Below are positions 1-6,015 of a DNA stretch of 6,015 nt, piece after piece. Position 1 is the first letter of the stretch; each line of letters starts with the position of its first letter. The stretch is taken from assembly GCA_905236195.1 (NCBI GenBank), contig CAJOOX010000004.1, positions 1-6,015 on the forward strand, in the 5' to 3' direction. Under the pieces are notes generated by a model, which had not been told where the DNA came from, made no database searches, and worked only from the letters and a program-made list of their open reading frames with translations. Made by a program: the position numbers and the translations under genes. The stretch is from an uncultured Bacteroidales bacterium. Its GTDB lineage: Bacteria > Bacteroidota > Bacteroidia > Bacteroidales > UBA3663.

Positions 1-1
1 C

Positions 2-793
2 GGCGACGAATTCGACATCCACGGCGGCGGAATGGACCTCCTCTTCCCCCACCACGAGTGCGAGATTGCCCAAAGTTGCGCCGCCCAGGGACATCCCTGT
101 GTCCACTATTGGATGCACAACAACATGATAACCATCGACGGCAAGAAGATGGGCAAGAGCTACGGCAACTTCATCACCCTCGATGAGTTCTTCACCGGCT
201 CGCATCCCAAGCTCACCCAGCCTTACTCCCCCATGACCATCCGGTTCTTCATCCTCATGGCTCACTATCGCTCCACCGTCGACTTCTCCAACGAGGCCCT
301 CCAGGGTGCCGAGAAGGGCTACCGCCGCCTCATGGAGGCTTACGCCAACATCGGCCGCATCCGGGTCAGCCCCGCCGACGACCGCACCGCTGCCCTCCTC
401 GCCCGCATCCGCAACGAGGAAACAGCCATGAGCGAGGCTATGGACGACGACCTCAACACACCCATTGTCATCTCCCGCCTCTTCGAACTCGTCAACCTCA
501 TCAACCGCGTTCTCGACGGCGCCAACGTCGTCGATGCCGATGGCCTGGCCCTCCTCCGCATCCTCTTCGACACCTTCGCCTTCCGGATTCTCGGACTCCG
601 CGACGAGACCGCAGCCGCAGGCAACGACACCCATGCCGCCGCACTCTCCGGTGCCGTCGACCTCCTCCTCGAAGTCCGCGCCAAGGCCAAGGCTGACAAG
701 GACTGGGTCACATCCGACCTCATCCGCAACCGCATGGCCCAACTCGGCTTCACCGTCAAGGACACCAAAGACGGTGCCACCTGGACACTGTAA
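2..793 (+). CDS. cysS: Cysteinyl-tRNA synthetase, C-terminal part (5' end outside window)
   Basis: Class I aminoacyl-tRNA synthetase that charges tRNA-Cys with cysteine using ATP in the cytoplasm. The open frame runs in from the left edge, giving 263 residues; the family is usually about 460-490, so the N-terminal half with the HIGH motif lies outside. The fragment opens in the conserved catalytic-core segment FDIHGGGMDLLFPHHECEIA. The His and Glu of HHECE (about residues 17-21) correspond to zinc ligands in characterised CysRS. The KMSKS-type loop is KMGKS at about 49-53, followed by GNFITLDEFF. The helical anticodon-binding region follows, with MDDDLNTP near 147-154, and the typical tail ends VKDTKDGATWTL before TAA. 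The first ATG in the window (position 32) is internal Met, not a start. Codons are strongly C-ending. No canonical terminator follows directly. Identification is secure. Confidence 0.97.
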   Translation, partial: GDEFDIHGGGMDLLFPHHECEIAQSCAAQGHPCVHYWMHNNMITIDGKKMGKSYGNFITLDEFFTGSHPKLTQPYSPMTIRFFILMAHYRSTVDFSNEALQGAEKGYRRLMEAYANIGRIRVSPADDRTAALLARIRNEETAMSEAMDDDLNTPIVISRLFELVNLINRVLDGANVVDADGLALLRILFDTFAFRILGLRDETAAAGNDTHAAALSGAVDLLLEVRAKAKADKDWVTSDLIRNRMAQLGFTVKDTKDGATWTL

Positions 794-912
794 AATTCAA
801 GGTTCAGGGTTTTTGTCTGGCTATGGTATAACCTGACGCAGGAAGGTGAAGGGATTCAAGAGAATGGGCTTTGGAGCTCGCTCACAGGAACATATCGCTT
901 GAAGCACTCTGA

Positions 913-928
913 AAGTCCGGTAGGACTT
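913..928. other. Short perfect stem-loop downstream of cysS
   Basis: AAGTCC (913-918) and GGACTT (923-928) are perfect reverse complements around a GGTA loop. A T-run does not follow immediately; T-rich sequence starts some 17 bases further on (945-949, then 954-959). It could be a weak, non-canonical 3' end for cysS, or chance. Confidence 0.3.
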
Positions 929-1040
929 ATACCATTGGCAGGAGTTTTTCATGTTTTTTGTTTAATATAATTTTCTTATAATTTCTGGCCGCAGACCATC
1001 CCCTTTATTATCCGCTAGAGAGTTTTAACAATTTTGTTTA

Positions 1041-1048
1041 TACTTTAG
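1041..1048 (+). promoter_or_regulatory. Possible Bacteroidota-type -7 element upstream of the lipoprotein gene
   Basis: TACTTTAG matches the Bacteroides -7 consensus TAnnTTTG at five of six defined positions and lies 26 bases before the ATG at 1075. No good TTTG -33 element sits at the right distance; TTTT at 1023-1026 is too close. A second weak option is TTTG at 957-960 with TAATTTCT at 979-986, spaced 18 bases apart. The call rests on pattern only. Confidence 0.22.
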
Positions 1049-1074
1049 TCTATAGTCTTCAGTCCTTTTCTTCG

Positions 1075-2205
1075 ATGAAGTCATCCCATCTCCTCCTGCT
1101 CCTCGCAGCTATAGTCAGCAGCTGCATGGACTTCCATCATGACACGCCCCAACTAGCGCCCCGTCCCTATCGGCTCACCGGCCGCATCTGGCAGGACAGT
1201 CTGCGTCACGACAGCGTCATGCAGCTCTGGGTCGATCAACACGGCCAACTCCTCCACGCAGAGTTGCCCGTTGTGCGCGGCAAATTCTCCTGGCAAGGCG
1301 AGACCAACGGCATCGACGAGCTCCGGCTCTGCGACACCCGCGGCCACATCTGGCACATGTATGGCGGACCCGCCTGGGACCTCGAAGTCGAGATAGACAC
1401 CCTCGGCAGGCTCACCCACCTCGGGGGCGACACCGTCAATACCTGGCTCGCCGAAGTCGGCCAGTACTTCGACAGCACCGCCTCCAAGTCGCTACGCATC
1501 GCCCGCCTCGACTCCGTGTGCCGCAGCGACACCGCCGGCCTGCGCAGTGCCCTCCTGCTCCTCCGCGAGGTGCCCCGCATTGACGACAGCATCATGGTAC
1601 GGCGTCTCCTCGGCAGTCTCTCCCCTTCGGCCCGGCCCGAGTGGATAGTCAGCCACATCGACGCCTGTCTCGATGCCGCCTCCGTCCAAACCTCCGGACG
1701 GCTTCCCGACATTGAAATCGTCACCCCCGACACCGCATTCCGCACCCACGAGATAGGCCACAGCGGCAAACTCTATCTCTTCTGGGCCGAGTGGGACAGC
1801 GTCTCCCTCGACACCATGCAGCAGGTAGCCCGGCGCATCCGGCGCGATTACGGGCTCTATGGCCGCACTGCCGCCAAGAGCCGCTATTCCAAACGCATGG
1901 AGATTGTCACCGTCTGTCTCTCCGCCACCGACTCCGCCCGCTGGAAGGACCTCGTCGGCGATGTTCCCGGCATCCATGCCCTCTATCCCGCCGGATTCTC
2001 CGACCCCCGCATCCGCAAGTGGAAGATAAGCACCCTCCCCTACTCCGTCGTCACCGATGCCTACGGCAACATCTATGGCCGGGGACACTGGGGCTCCGAC
2101 CTCGACCGCAACATCGACCGCTTCGCCGACATCATCCCCAAGACAAACAGCAAAAACAAAGCCACCATCAACCGCCACGTCAAGGGAATCAAACGGGCAA
2201 AATAA
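1075..2205 (+). CDS. Predicted lipoprotein with DUF4369-like and cysteine-less thioredoxin-like domains
   Basis: A 376-residue protein of unproven function. It begins with a lipoprotein signal: K2, a hydrophobic run L6-V14, then lipobox V-S-S-C with the lipidated cysteine at C17, so it is likely anchored in the cell envelope facing the periplasm or surface. Residues about 30-130 resemble DUF4369 (YRLTGRIW..., RGKFSWQG, and GGDTVNTWL near 117-124), the N-terminal partner of many Bacteroidota thiol-disulfide oxidoreductases. A mostly helical linker follows. Residues about 210-355 look thioredoxin-like: LYLFWAEW at 233-240, a middle strand EIVTVCLS, and a Leu-Pro (321-322) in the cis-Pro position before SVVTDAYGNIYGRG. 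Where redox members have W-C-x-x-C, this protein has W-D-S-V-S (240-244), so it should not be a disulfide oxidoreductase. The start fits the signal peptide. comM follows after 21 bases, suggesting one transcript. Domain assignments are by eye. Confidence 0.85.
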   Translation: MKSSHLLLLLAAIVSSCMDFHHDTPQLAPRPYRLTGRIWQDSLRHDSVMQLWVDQHGQLLHAELPVVRGKFSWQGETNGIDELRLCDTRGHIWHMYGGPAWDLEVEIDTLGRLTHLGGDTVNTWLAEVGQYFDSTASKSLRIARLDSVCRSDTAGLRSALLLLREVPRIDDSIMVRRLLGSLSPSARPEWIVSHIDACLDAASVQTSGRLPDIEIVTPDTAFRTHEIGHSGKLYLFWAEWDSVSLDTMQQVARRIRRDYGLYGRTAAKSRYSKRMEIVTVCLSATDSARWKDLVGDVPGIHALYPAGFSDPRIRKWKISTLPYSVVTDAYGNIYGRGHWGSDLDRNIDRFADIIPKTNSKNKATINRHVKGIKRAK

Positions 2206-2226
2206 TCCCCCTATCCTTGCTTATCT

Positions 2227-3783
2227 ATGGTAACTAGAACAATATCCGCTGCTCTGCAGGGCATTAATGCCACACCTGTTTATTGCGAAACAAACGCAAC
2301 TCCCGGATGCCGGGTATCCATCATCGGACTGCCCGATGCTGCGGTAAAAGAAAGCCGTGACCGTATTGAGAGCGCTCTCATCGAAATCGGCATGCATTTC
2401 CCTCGTAAAAGCATCACAGTGAACCTTGCTCCCGCCGATGTACGCAAAGAAGGTTCACTCTACGATGTGCCCATCGCCATTGCTATCCTCTCTGCTGCCG
2501 GGCATATTCCTCCCGAAAAACTCGAACAGTATATGCTTGTCGGAGAGCTTTCTCTTGATGGTTCCATCAAAGCCGTCAAAGGATGCCTTCCTTATGCCAT
2601 TCTGGCACGGACTATGCATCTCAAGGGCATTATTGTCCCTCGGGAGAATGCGGTTGAAGCCGCTGTCGTAGATAACCTTGATGTGCTCATCGCCGACAAT
2701 CTGCGTCAACTTATTAACTTCCTGCTCGATCGTGGAGAACTCGAACTTAAACAAATCAATACAAGGGACCTCTTTTTCAAGGCACAACAGAATTTTACCA
2801 ATGACTTCGCCGATGTAAAAGGACAGATATCTGTTAAAAGGGCATTCACTGTAGCGGCTGCAGGCGGGCATAACCTTATTATGGTCGGTCCTCCTGGGGC
2901 AGGCAAGAGCATGATGGCGAAATGCATGCCGTCTATCCTTCCTCCCTTGTCATTGGGAGAAGCCCTTGAAACCACCAAGATACATTCTGTTTCCGGCCTG
3001 CGTTCAGAAACTGGTCTTATAACACAACGTCCGTTCCGATCTCCCCATCATACCATTTCTGCGGTGGCACTGGCAGGCGGTGGGTCTAACCCTATGCCCG
3101 GAGAGATCAGCCTGGCCCACAATGGTGTGTTGTATATGGACGAACTTCCTGAATTCAAACGGGAAGCTCTTGAGATTTTGCGTCAACCGCTCGAAGACCG
3201 TCAAATTCAAATTTCCAGAGTCAAAAACTCTCTCATCTATCCTGCTTCTGTCCAGCTTATAGCTTCCATGAACCCTTGTCCTTGCGGCTATTATAATCAT
3301 CCTTCGCATCCATGCTCATGCACCCCGACACAGGTCAAAAAATATCTGAACAAAATCAGCGGTCCTCTGCTTGATCGCATTGACTTACAGATTGAAATTC
3401 TTCCCCTTTCTTTCGAAGAGGTGTCTCACACCAAACCGGGTGAATCTTCTGCACAAATGCGGGAAAAGGTTATATTTGCCAGAAACATACAGGTTGAAAG
3501 GTTCCGTGAATGGAACGCTACTCACCCTGAGGGGCAGCGTGTCCATTGTAATGCTCAAATGAATCCTCAATTGGAACGCCAGTTCTGCTATCTTGACGAA
3601 ACCTGTCTCTCCTTGCTACGTCGCGCAATGAGCCGTCTCGATCTCTCTGCCCGTGCCTACGACCGCATCCTCAAAATAGCACGGACGTGCGCCGATCTCG
3701 CTGGACGGGAACATATTCAGACCTGCGACATCGCAGAGGCAATCTCCTATCGCAAACTGGACCGTAAGAACTGGGGTGAGTAA
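2227..3783 (+). CDS. comM: ComM/YifB family Mg-chelatase-like AAA+ ATPase
   Basis: Complete 518-residue protein of normal family length (about 500-515). In Vibrio and Acinetobacter, ComM is a hexameric helicase promoting branch migration of incoming DNA during natural transformation; the role in Bacteroidota is inferred. The N-terminal Lon-protease-like (ChlI) domain spans about residues 5-165 and includes GCRVSIIGLPDAAVKESRDRI-type sequence and GELSLDGSIKAVKG. The AAA+ core has Walker A GPPGAGKS (221-228), Walker B VLYMDE (301-306) and a sensor-1-like Asn in MNP (349). The family cysteine cluster CPC...CSC (C351, C353, C363, C365) follows, then GPLLDRIDL (379-387). The C-terminal domain carries SARAYDRILKIARTCADL. 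The ATG at 2227 is favoured because it yields the conserved N-terminus. No Shine-Dalgarno sequence is visible. The gap to the upstream gene is 21 bases, and a terminator lies 42 bases downstream. It is visibly more AT-rich than its neighbours, with mixed third positions. Confidence 0.96.
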   Translation: MVTRTISAALQGINATPVYCETNATPGCRVSIIGLPDAAVKESRDRIESALIEIGMHFPRKSITVNLAPADVRKEGSLYDVPIAIAILSAAGHIPPEKLEQYMLVGELSLDGSIKAVKGCLPYAILARTMHLKGIIVPRENAVEAAVVDNLDVLIADNLRQLINFLLDRGELELKQINTRDLFFKAQQNFTNDFADVKGQISVKRAFTVAAAGGHNLIMVGPPGAGKSMMAKCMPSILPPLSLGEALETTKIHSVSGLRSETGLITQRPFRSPHHTISAVALAGGGSNPMPGEISLAHNGVLYMDELPEFKREALEILRQPLEDRQIQISRVKNSLIYPASVQLIASMNPCPCGYYNHPSHPCSCTPTQVKKYLNKISGPLLDRIDLQIEILPLSFEEVSHTKPGESSAQMREKVIFARNIQVERFREWNATHPEGQRVHCNAQMNPQLERQFCYLDETCLSLLRRAMSRLDLSARAYDRILKIARTCADLAGREHIQTCDIAEAISYRKLDRKNWGE

Positions 3784-3918
3784 TTATTCTCCCAACAATC
3801 TGTACGAACGTTGATATGTAAACTGTTGGAGATTCTATCCGAACAGGATGTATCTCCAACTGCTTTTTTCATGTGCAGCACCCGGAAAGCCCGGAAACCG
3901 TATGGGGAAGTCTCAAAA
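3784..3918. other. Non-coding region after comM, before the repeat array
   Basis: Holds the comM terminator hairpin (3825-3869), an upstream sequence able to pair with its left arm (3788-3797), and a 9-base direct duplication, CCCGGAAAG then CCCGGAAAC (3881-3889 and 3890-3898). No gene is seen here. Confidence 0.6.
3825..3869 (+). terminator. Rho-independent terminator of comM
   Basis: GTTGGAGA (3825-3832) pairs perfectly with TCTCCAAC (3853-3860). Inside it, ATCC (3837-3840) and GGAT (3846-3849) form a second stem around a GAACA loop, with a small internal loop between the stems. TGC and then a run of six T (3864-3869) follow. The hairpin begins 42 bases after the comM stop codon, in the right orientation to end the lipoprotein-comM transcript. 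There is no matching T-run on the other strand, so it appears to be one-directional. Confidence 0.8.
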
Positions 3919-4207
3919 AAGTGTCAAACCCTTCATGCAGATTGCAGTAAAGAATTGACAACTGTCAAAAGCTTCATGCAAATTGCCGCAAAGAATTGAC
4001 AACTGTCAAAAACTTCATGCAAATTGCCGCAAAGAATTGACAACTGTCAAAAGCTTCATGCAAATTGCCACAAAGAATTGACAACTGTCAAAAGCTTCAT
4101 GCAGATTGCCGCAAAGAATTGACAACTGTCAAAAGCTTCATGCAGATTGCCGCAAAGAATTGACAACTGTCAAAAGCTTCATACAGATTGCCGCAAAGAA
4201 CTGACAA
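3919..4207. repeat. 41-bp tandem repeat array with an internal palindrome
   Basis: Six full head-to-tail 41-bp units start at 3931, 3972, 4013, 4054, 4095 and 4136. A degenerate, truncated seventh unit covers 4177-4207, and a 12-base remnant precedes the array (3919-3930, 9 of 12 matching). Each unit opens with CTTCATGC and ends with TTGACAACTGTCAAAAG. Units 5 and 6 are identical. Relative to them, the full units differ only at unit positions 10 (A in units 2-4), 16 and 18 (unit 1), 17 (unit 4) and 41 (unit 2). Positions 19-40, which contain the palindrome TTGACA-AC-TGTCAA (25-38), are invariant across all six. The edge copies are degenerate, as is usual for tandem arrays grown by slippage or unequal recombination. 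The period is not a multiple of three and stops occur, so it is not coding. The array ends 11 bases short of the mutS stop codon, between the convergent comM and mutS genes. No spacers separate the copies. Confidence 0.97.
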
Positions 4208-4218
4208 AGCTCTATCTT

Positions 4219-6015
4219 TTATATCCCGCAGATTTTCTTGATTTCGGCGAGTTTAGTGAGGGCTTCGAGGGGTGTCATATTGTTCGGGTCGAGCCCCTTG
4301 ATCTCATCGCGGATCTGGGAAAGTACGGGGTCATCGAGCTGGAAGATGGAGAGCTGGTAGCCCTCGGGGAGGTCATGGGGGGAACGTATGACATGGGATG
4401 TGGATGGATTGCCTGCGGAGGCCTGCTGGGACTCAAGCTGACGCAGCACATCATCGGCACGTCTGACGACTTCGGGGAGCATACCGGCCAGCCGGGCCAC
4501 GTGGATGCCGAAGCTGTGTTCGGACCCTCCGGGTTTGAGTTTGCGGAGGAAGAGCACCTTGCCGTTTTCCTCGCGCACAGAGACGTTCCAGTTCTTGATG
4601 CGGGAGAAGGACTGCTCCATCTCGTTGAGTTCATGATAGTGGGTGGCAAAGAGCATCTTGGGATGTCCTGCGGCCCGTTCATGGATGTGTTCGACGATGC
4701 TCCAGGCAATGGAGATTCCGTCGTACGTGGAGGTACCTCGCCCGAGTTCGTCGAAGAGGATGAGGGAACGCGGCGAGAGGTTGTTGAGGATATTGGAGGC
4801 CTCGGTCATCTCGACCATGAAGGTAGATTCGCCGAGCGAGATATTGTCGGAAGCGCCCACACGGGTGAAAATCTTGTCGACGATGCCGATATGGGCGGAG
4901 TCGGCGGGGACGAACGAACCGATGTGGGCTAGCAGGGTGATGAGAGCAGTCTGTCGCAGCAGGGCAGATTTGCCGGCCATGTTGGGACCGGTGATCATCA
5001 TGATCTGCTGGTGTTCGTTGTCGAGCTGGACATCGTTGGCCACATAGCTCTCGCCCACGGGCATCTGGCGTTCGATGACGGGATGACGGCCCTGCCGGAT
5101 GTCGATGACAAGGCTGTCGTCTACATCGGGCCGCACGTAGTGATAGCGGGCAGCCACACGGGCATTGCTGAGCAGACAGTCGAGGCGCGCCATGATCTGG
5201 GCATCGGTCTGCACCAGTGGTATAAAATCCTCTAGATAGCGGATGAGGTCGTTGTAGAGCTGTGTTTCGAGCACCAGGATGCGTTCCTCGGCTCCCACGA
5301 TTTTCTCCTCATATTCCTTCAGTTCCTGGGTGATGTAGCGCTCTGCGCCCACGAGGGTCTGTTTGCGGATCCATTCCGGGGGTACCTTGTCGCGGTGGGT
5401 ATTGCGCACCTCAATATAGTAGCCGAAGACGGAGTTGTAGGCCACCTTGAGTGAGGGAATCTGATACTGTTCGGAGAGGCTCTGCTGGAGGCGGAGGAGG
5501 TAGTCCTTGCCGGAATAGGCAATGCGGCGGAGTTCGTCGAGTTCGGCATTCACGCCCTGCCGTATGATGTCGCCCTTGCCGACCAGGACAGGCGGTTCGG
5601 GTTCTATCTCGCGGCCTATCTTGTCGGCCACGGCCTCGCAGGCATTAATCTGGGAAGCGAGGACGCGGAGTTGTTCGAGGTCGGCGGCCTCACAATAGGA
5701 CCGGATGTTCCTGACCGCCAGGAGGGCGACGCGCAGCTGGATGATTTCTCGCGGATTGGCGCGACCCACCGCCACCTTGCCGATGATGCGTTCCATGTCG
5801 CCCACACTCTTGAGTTCCTCGCGGATGGCTGCGGCGCATTCCGGGTCGCGGAAGAAATAGTCGACCATATCGAGCCGCTGGCGGATGGTATCGACATGGA
5901 TGAGGGGGAAGAGGAGCCAGCGGTGGAGCATACGTCCGCCCATTGGAGTGGTGGTGTCGTCGATGATGGATAGCAGGGAATGTCCGCCCTCGTTCATGGG
6001 CTGCACGAGTTCGAG
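4219..6015 (-). CDS. mutS: DNA mismatch repair protein MutS, C-terminal part (5' end outside window)
   Basis: The ATP-dependent mismatch sensor of methyl-independent or methyl-directed repair, acting as a clamp on DNA with MutL. The reading frame enters from the right edge and ends at TAA (4219-4221), giving 598 residues; full-length bacterial MutS is about 850-880, so the mismatch-binding domain I (Phe-x-Glu) and part of the connector are outside. Numbering from the first codon at 6015, the lever domain begins LELVQPMNEGGHSLLSIID, and the clamp region includes VFGYYIEV near 196-203. The ATPase has Walker A GPNMAGKS (343-350), the MutS signature DNISLGESTFMVEM (390-403), Walker B LILFDELGRGTSTYDG (418-433) and ATHYHEL (457-463). 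The helix-turn-helix dimerisation region carries FGIHVARLAGMLPEVVRRADDVLRQLES. The tail, LSIFQLDDPVLSQIRDEI then TPLEALTKLAEIKKI, is intact. All ATPase motifs look functional. The valine codon at 6004-6006 (GTG) is internal, not a start. Codons are GC-rich. It converges with comM. Confidence 0.97.
   Translation of the reverse strand, partial: LELVQPMNEGGHSLLSIIDDTTTPMGGRMLHRWLLFPLIHVDTIRQRLDMVDYFFRDPECAAAIREELKSVGDMERIIGKVAVGRANPREIIQLRVALLAVRNIRSYCEAADLEQLRVLASQINACEAVADKIGREIEPEPPVLVGKGDIIRQGVNAELDELRRIAYSGKDYLLRLQQSLSEQYQIPSLKVAYNSVFGYYIEVRNTHRDKVPPEWIRKQTLVGAERYITQELKEYEEKIVGAEERILVLETQLYNDLIRYLEDFIPLVQTDAQIMARLDCLLSNARVAARYHYVRPDVDDSLVIDIRQGRHPVIERQMPVGESYVANDVQLDNEHQQIMMITGPNMAGKSALLRQTALITLLAHIGSFVPADSAHIGIVDKIFTRVGASDNISLGESTFMVEMTEASNILNNLSPRSLILFDELGRGTSTYDGISIAWSIVEHIHERAAGHPKMLFATHYHELNEMEQSFSRIKNWNVSVREENGKVLFLRKLKPGGSEHSFGIHVARLAGMLPEVVRRADDVLRQLESQQASAGNPSTSHVIRSPHDLPEGYQLSIFQLDDPVLSQIRDEIKGLDPNNMTPLEALTKLAEIKKICGI

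Larger units (their letters stand above)
794..1074. other. Intergenic region between cysS and the lipoprotein gene
   Basis: These 281 bases carry no gene I can support. The first 150 or so are of mixed composition; from about 940 the sequence becomes very AT-rich, as expected of a leader or promoter region before the lipoprotein gene. Visible elements are a perfect 6-bp stem-loop at 913-928, a T-rich stretch at 945-975, a candidate promoter element at 1041-1048, and three AGTC motifs exactly 7 bases apart (1047, 1054, 1061). The cysS frame stays open for about 57 codons after the cysS stop, and a 43-codon ORF lies on the minus strand (821-952). Neither is convincing as a gene. Confidence 0.6.

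Noticed and set aside
340..780. 146-codon minus-strand ORF opposite cysS
   Set aside because: Its Arg/Ser-rich translation is an antisense artefact of a clearly conserved cysS frame.
794..966. Read-through extension of cysS after its stop codon
   Set aside because: CysRS ends normally at ...DGATWTL, and about 57 open codons without a start or recognisable similarity are not improbable by chance.
1492..2178. 228-codon minus-strand ORF opposite the lipoprotein gene
   Set aside because: It is a low-complexity Gly/Val/Ala-rich shadow of GC-rich codons; the + strand frame has a signal peptide and domain structure.
3881..3898. 9-base direct duplication CCCGGAAAG/CCCGGAAAC as a target-site duplication
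   Set aside because: The copies are adjacent with nothing between them and no mobile element is present.
3811..3999. 62-codon + strand ORF running across the comM terminator into the repeats
   Set aside because: It spans a clear terminator hairpin and T-run, stops within the second repeat unit, and has no recognisable protein features.
3955..4173. TTGACA motifs as sigma-70 -35 promoter boxes
   Set aside because: Bacteroidota primary promoters use TTTG/TAnnTTTG elements, no suitable -10 partner follows, and no gene on either strand would be served.
3919..4207. CRISPR array
   Set aside because: The copies abut directly with a fixed 41-bp period and no unique spacers, and there are no cas genes in the window.
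4147..4932. 261-codon + strand ORF starting in the repeat array
   Set aside because: It is the antisense of the conserved mutS ATPase region; GC-rich codons leave long open frames on the opposite strand.
6004..6006. GTG start for mutS inside the window
   Set aside because: The frame continues to the window edge with conserved MutS sequence (LELVQPMNEGG), so this is an internal valine and the gene is truncated by the window.

Overview
The window looks like chromosomal DNA of a Bacteroidota member, most likely order Bacteroidales. The CysRS and MutS fragments and the ComM/YifB protein all read like Bacteroidales versions. A DUF4369/thioredoxin-type lipoprotein is typical of that phylum. None of the starts has a recognisable Shine-Dalgarno sequence. 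Genus cannot be fixed from this sequence. Three of the four genes are GC-rich with C/G-ending codons; comM and the intergenic regions are clearly more AT-rich.

Layout, left to right. (1) 2-793, + strand: the 3' part of cysS (cysteinyl-tRNA synthetase), cut by the left edge. (2) 794-1074: a 281-base non-coding stretch with a short stem-loop and an AT-rich leader that may hold a promoter. (3) 1075-2205, + strand: a lipoprotein with a DUF4369-like N-terminal half and a thioredoxin-like C-terminal half whose CxxC active site is absent. (4) 2227-3783, + strand: comM/yifB, a complete Mg-chelatase-like AAA+ ATPase only 21 bases after the lipoprotein gene and probably co-transcribed with it. (5) 3784-4218: a convergent intergenic region with a good intrinsic terminator for comM (3825-3869), then a 41-bp tandem repeat array (about seven units, 3919-4207) running almost to the mutS stop codon. 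(6) 4219-6015, - strand: the C-terminal two thirds or so of mutS, cut by the right edge.

Functionally, cysS is translation housekeeping. comM and mutS both act on DNA transactions, and converge on the repeat array: ComM proteins promote branch migration in natural transformation in proteobacteria, while MutS repairs mismatches and restrains recombination between diverged sequences. The least explained element is the 41-bp array. Each of its six full units carries an unaltered perfect palindrome (TTGACA-AC-TGTCAA), spaced close to four helical turns. Read in the mutS sense, each palindrome is a small hairpin followed by a U-rich stretch. I see no mobile element, CRISPR array, tRNA or rRNA. The candidates for something undescribed are the repeat array and the cysteine-less thioredoxin-like lipoprotein; neither amounts to a demonstrated new system.
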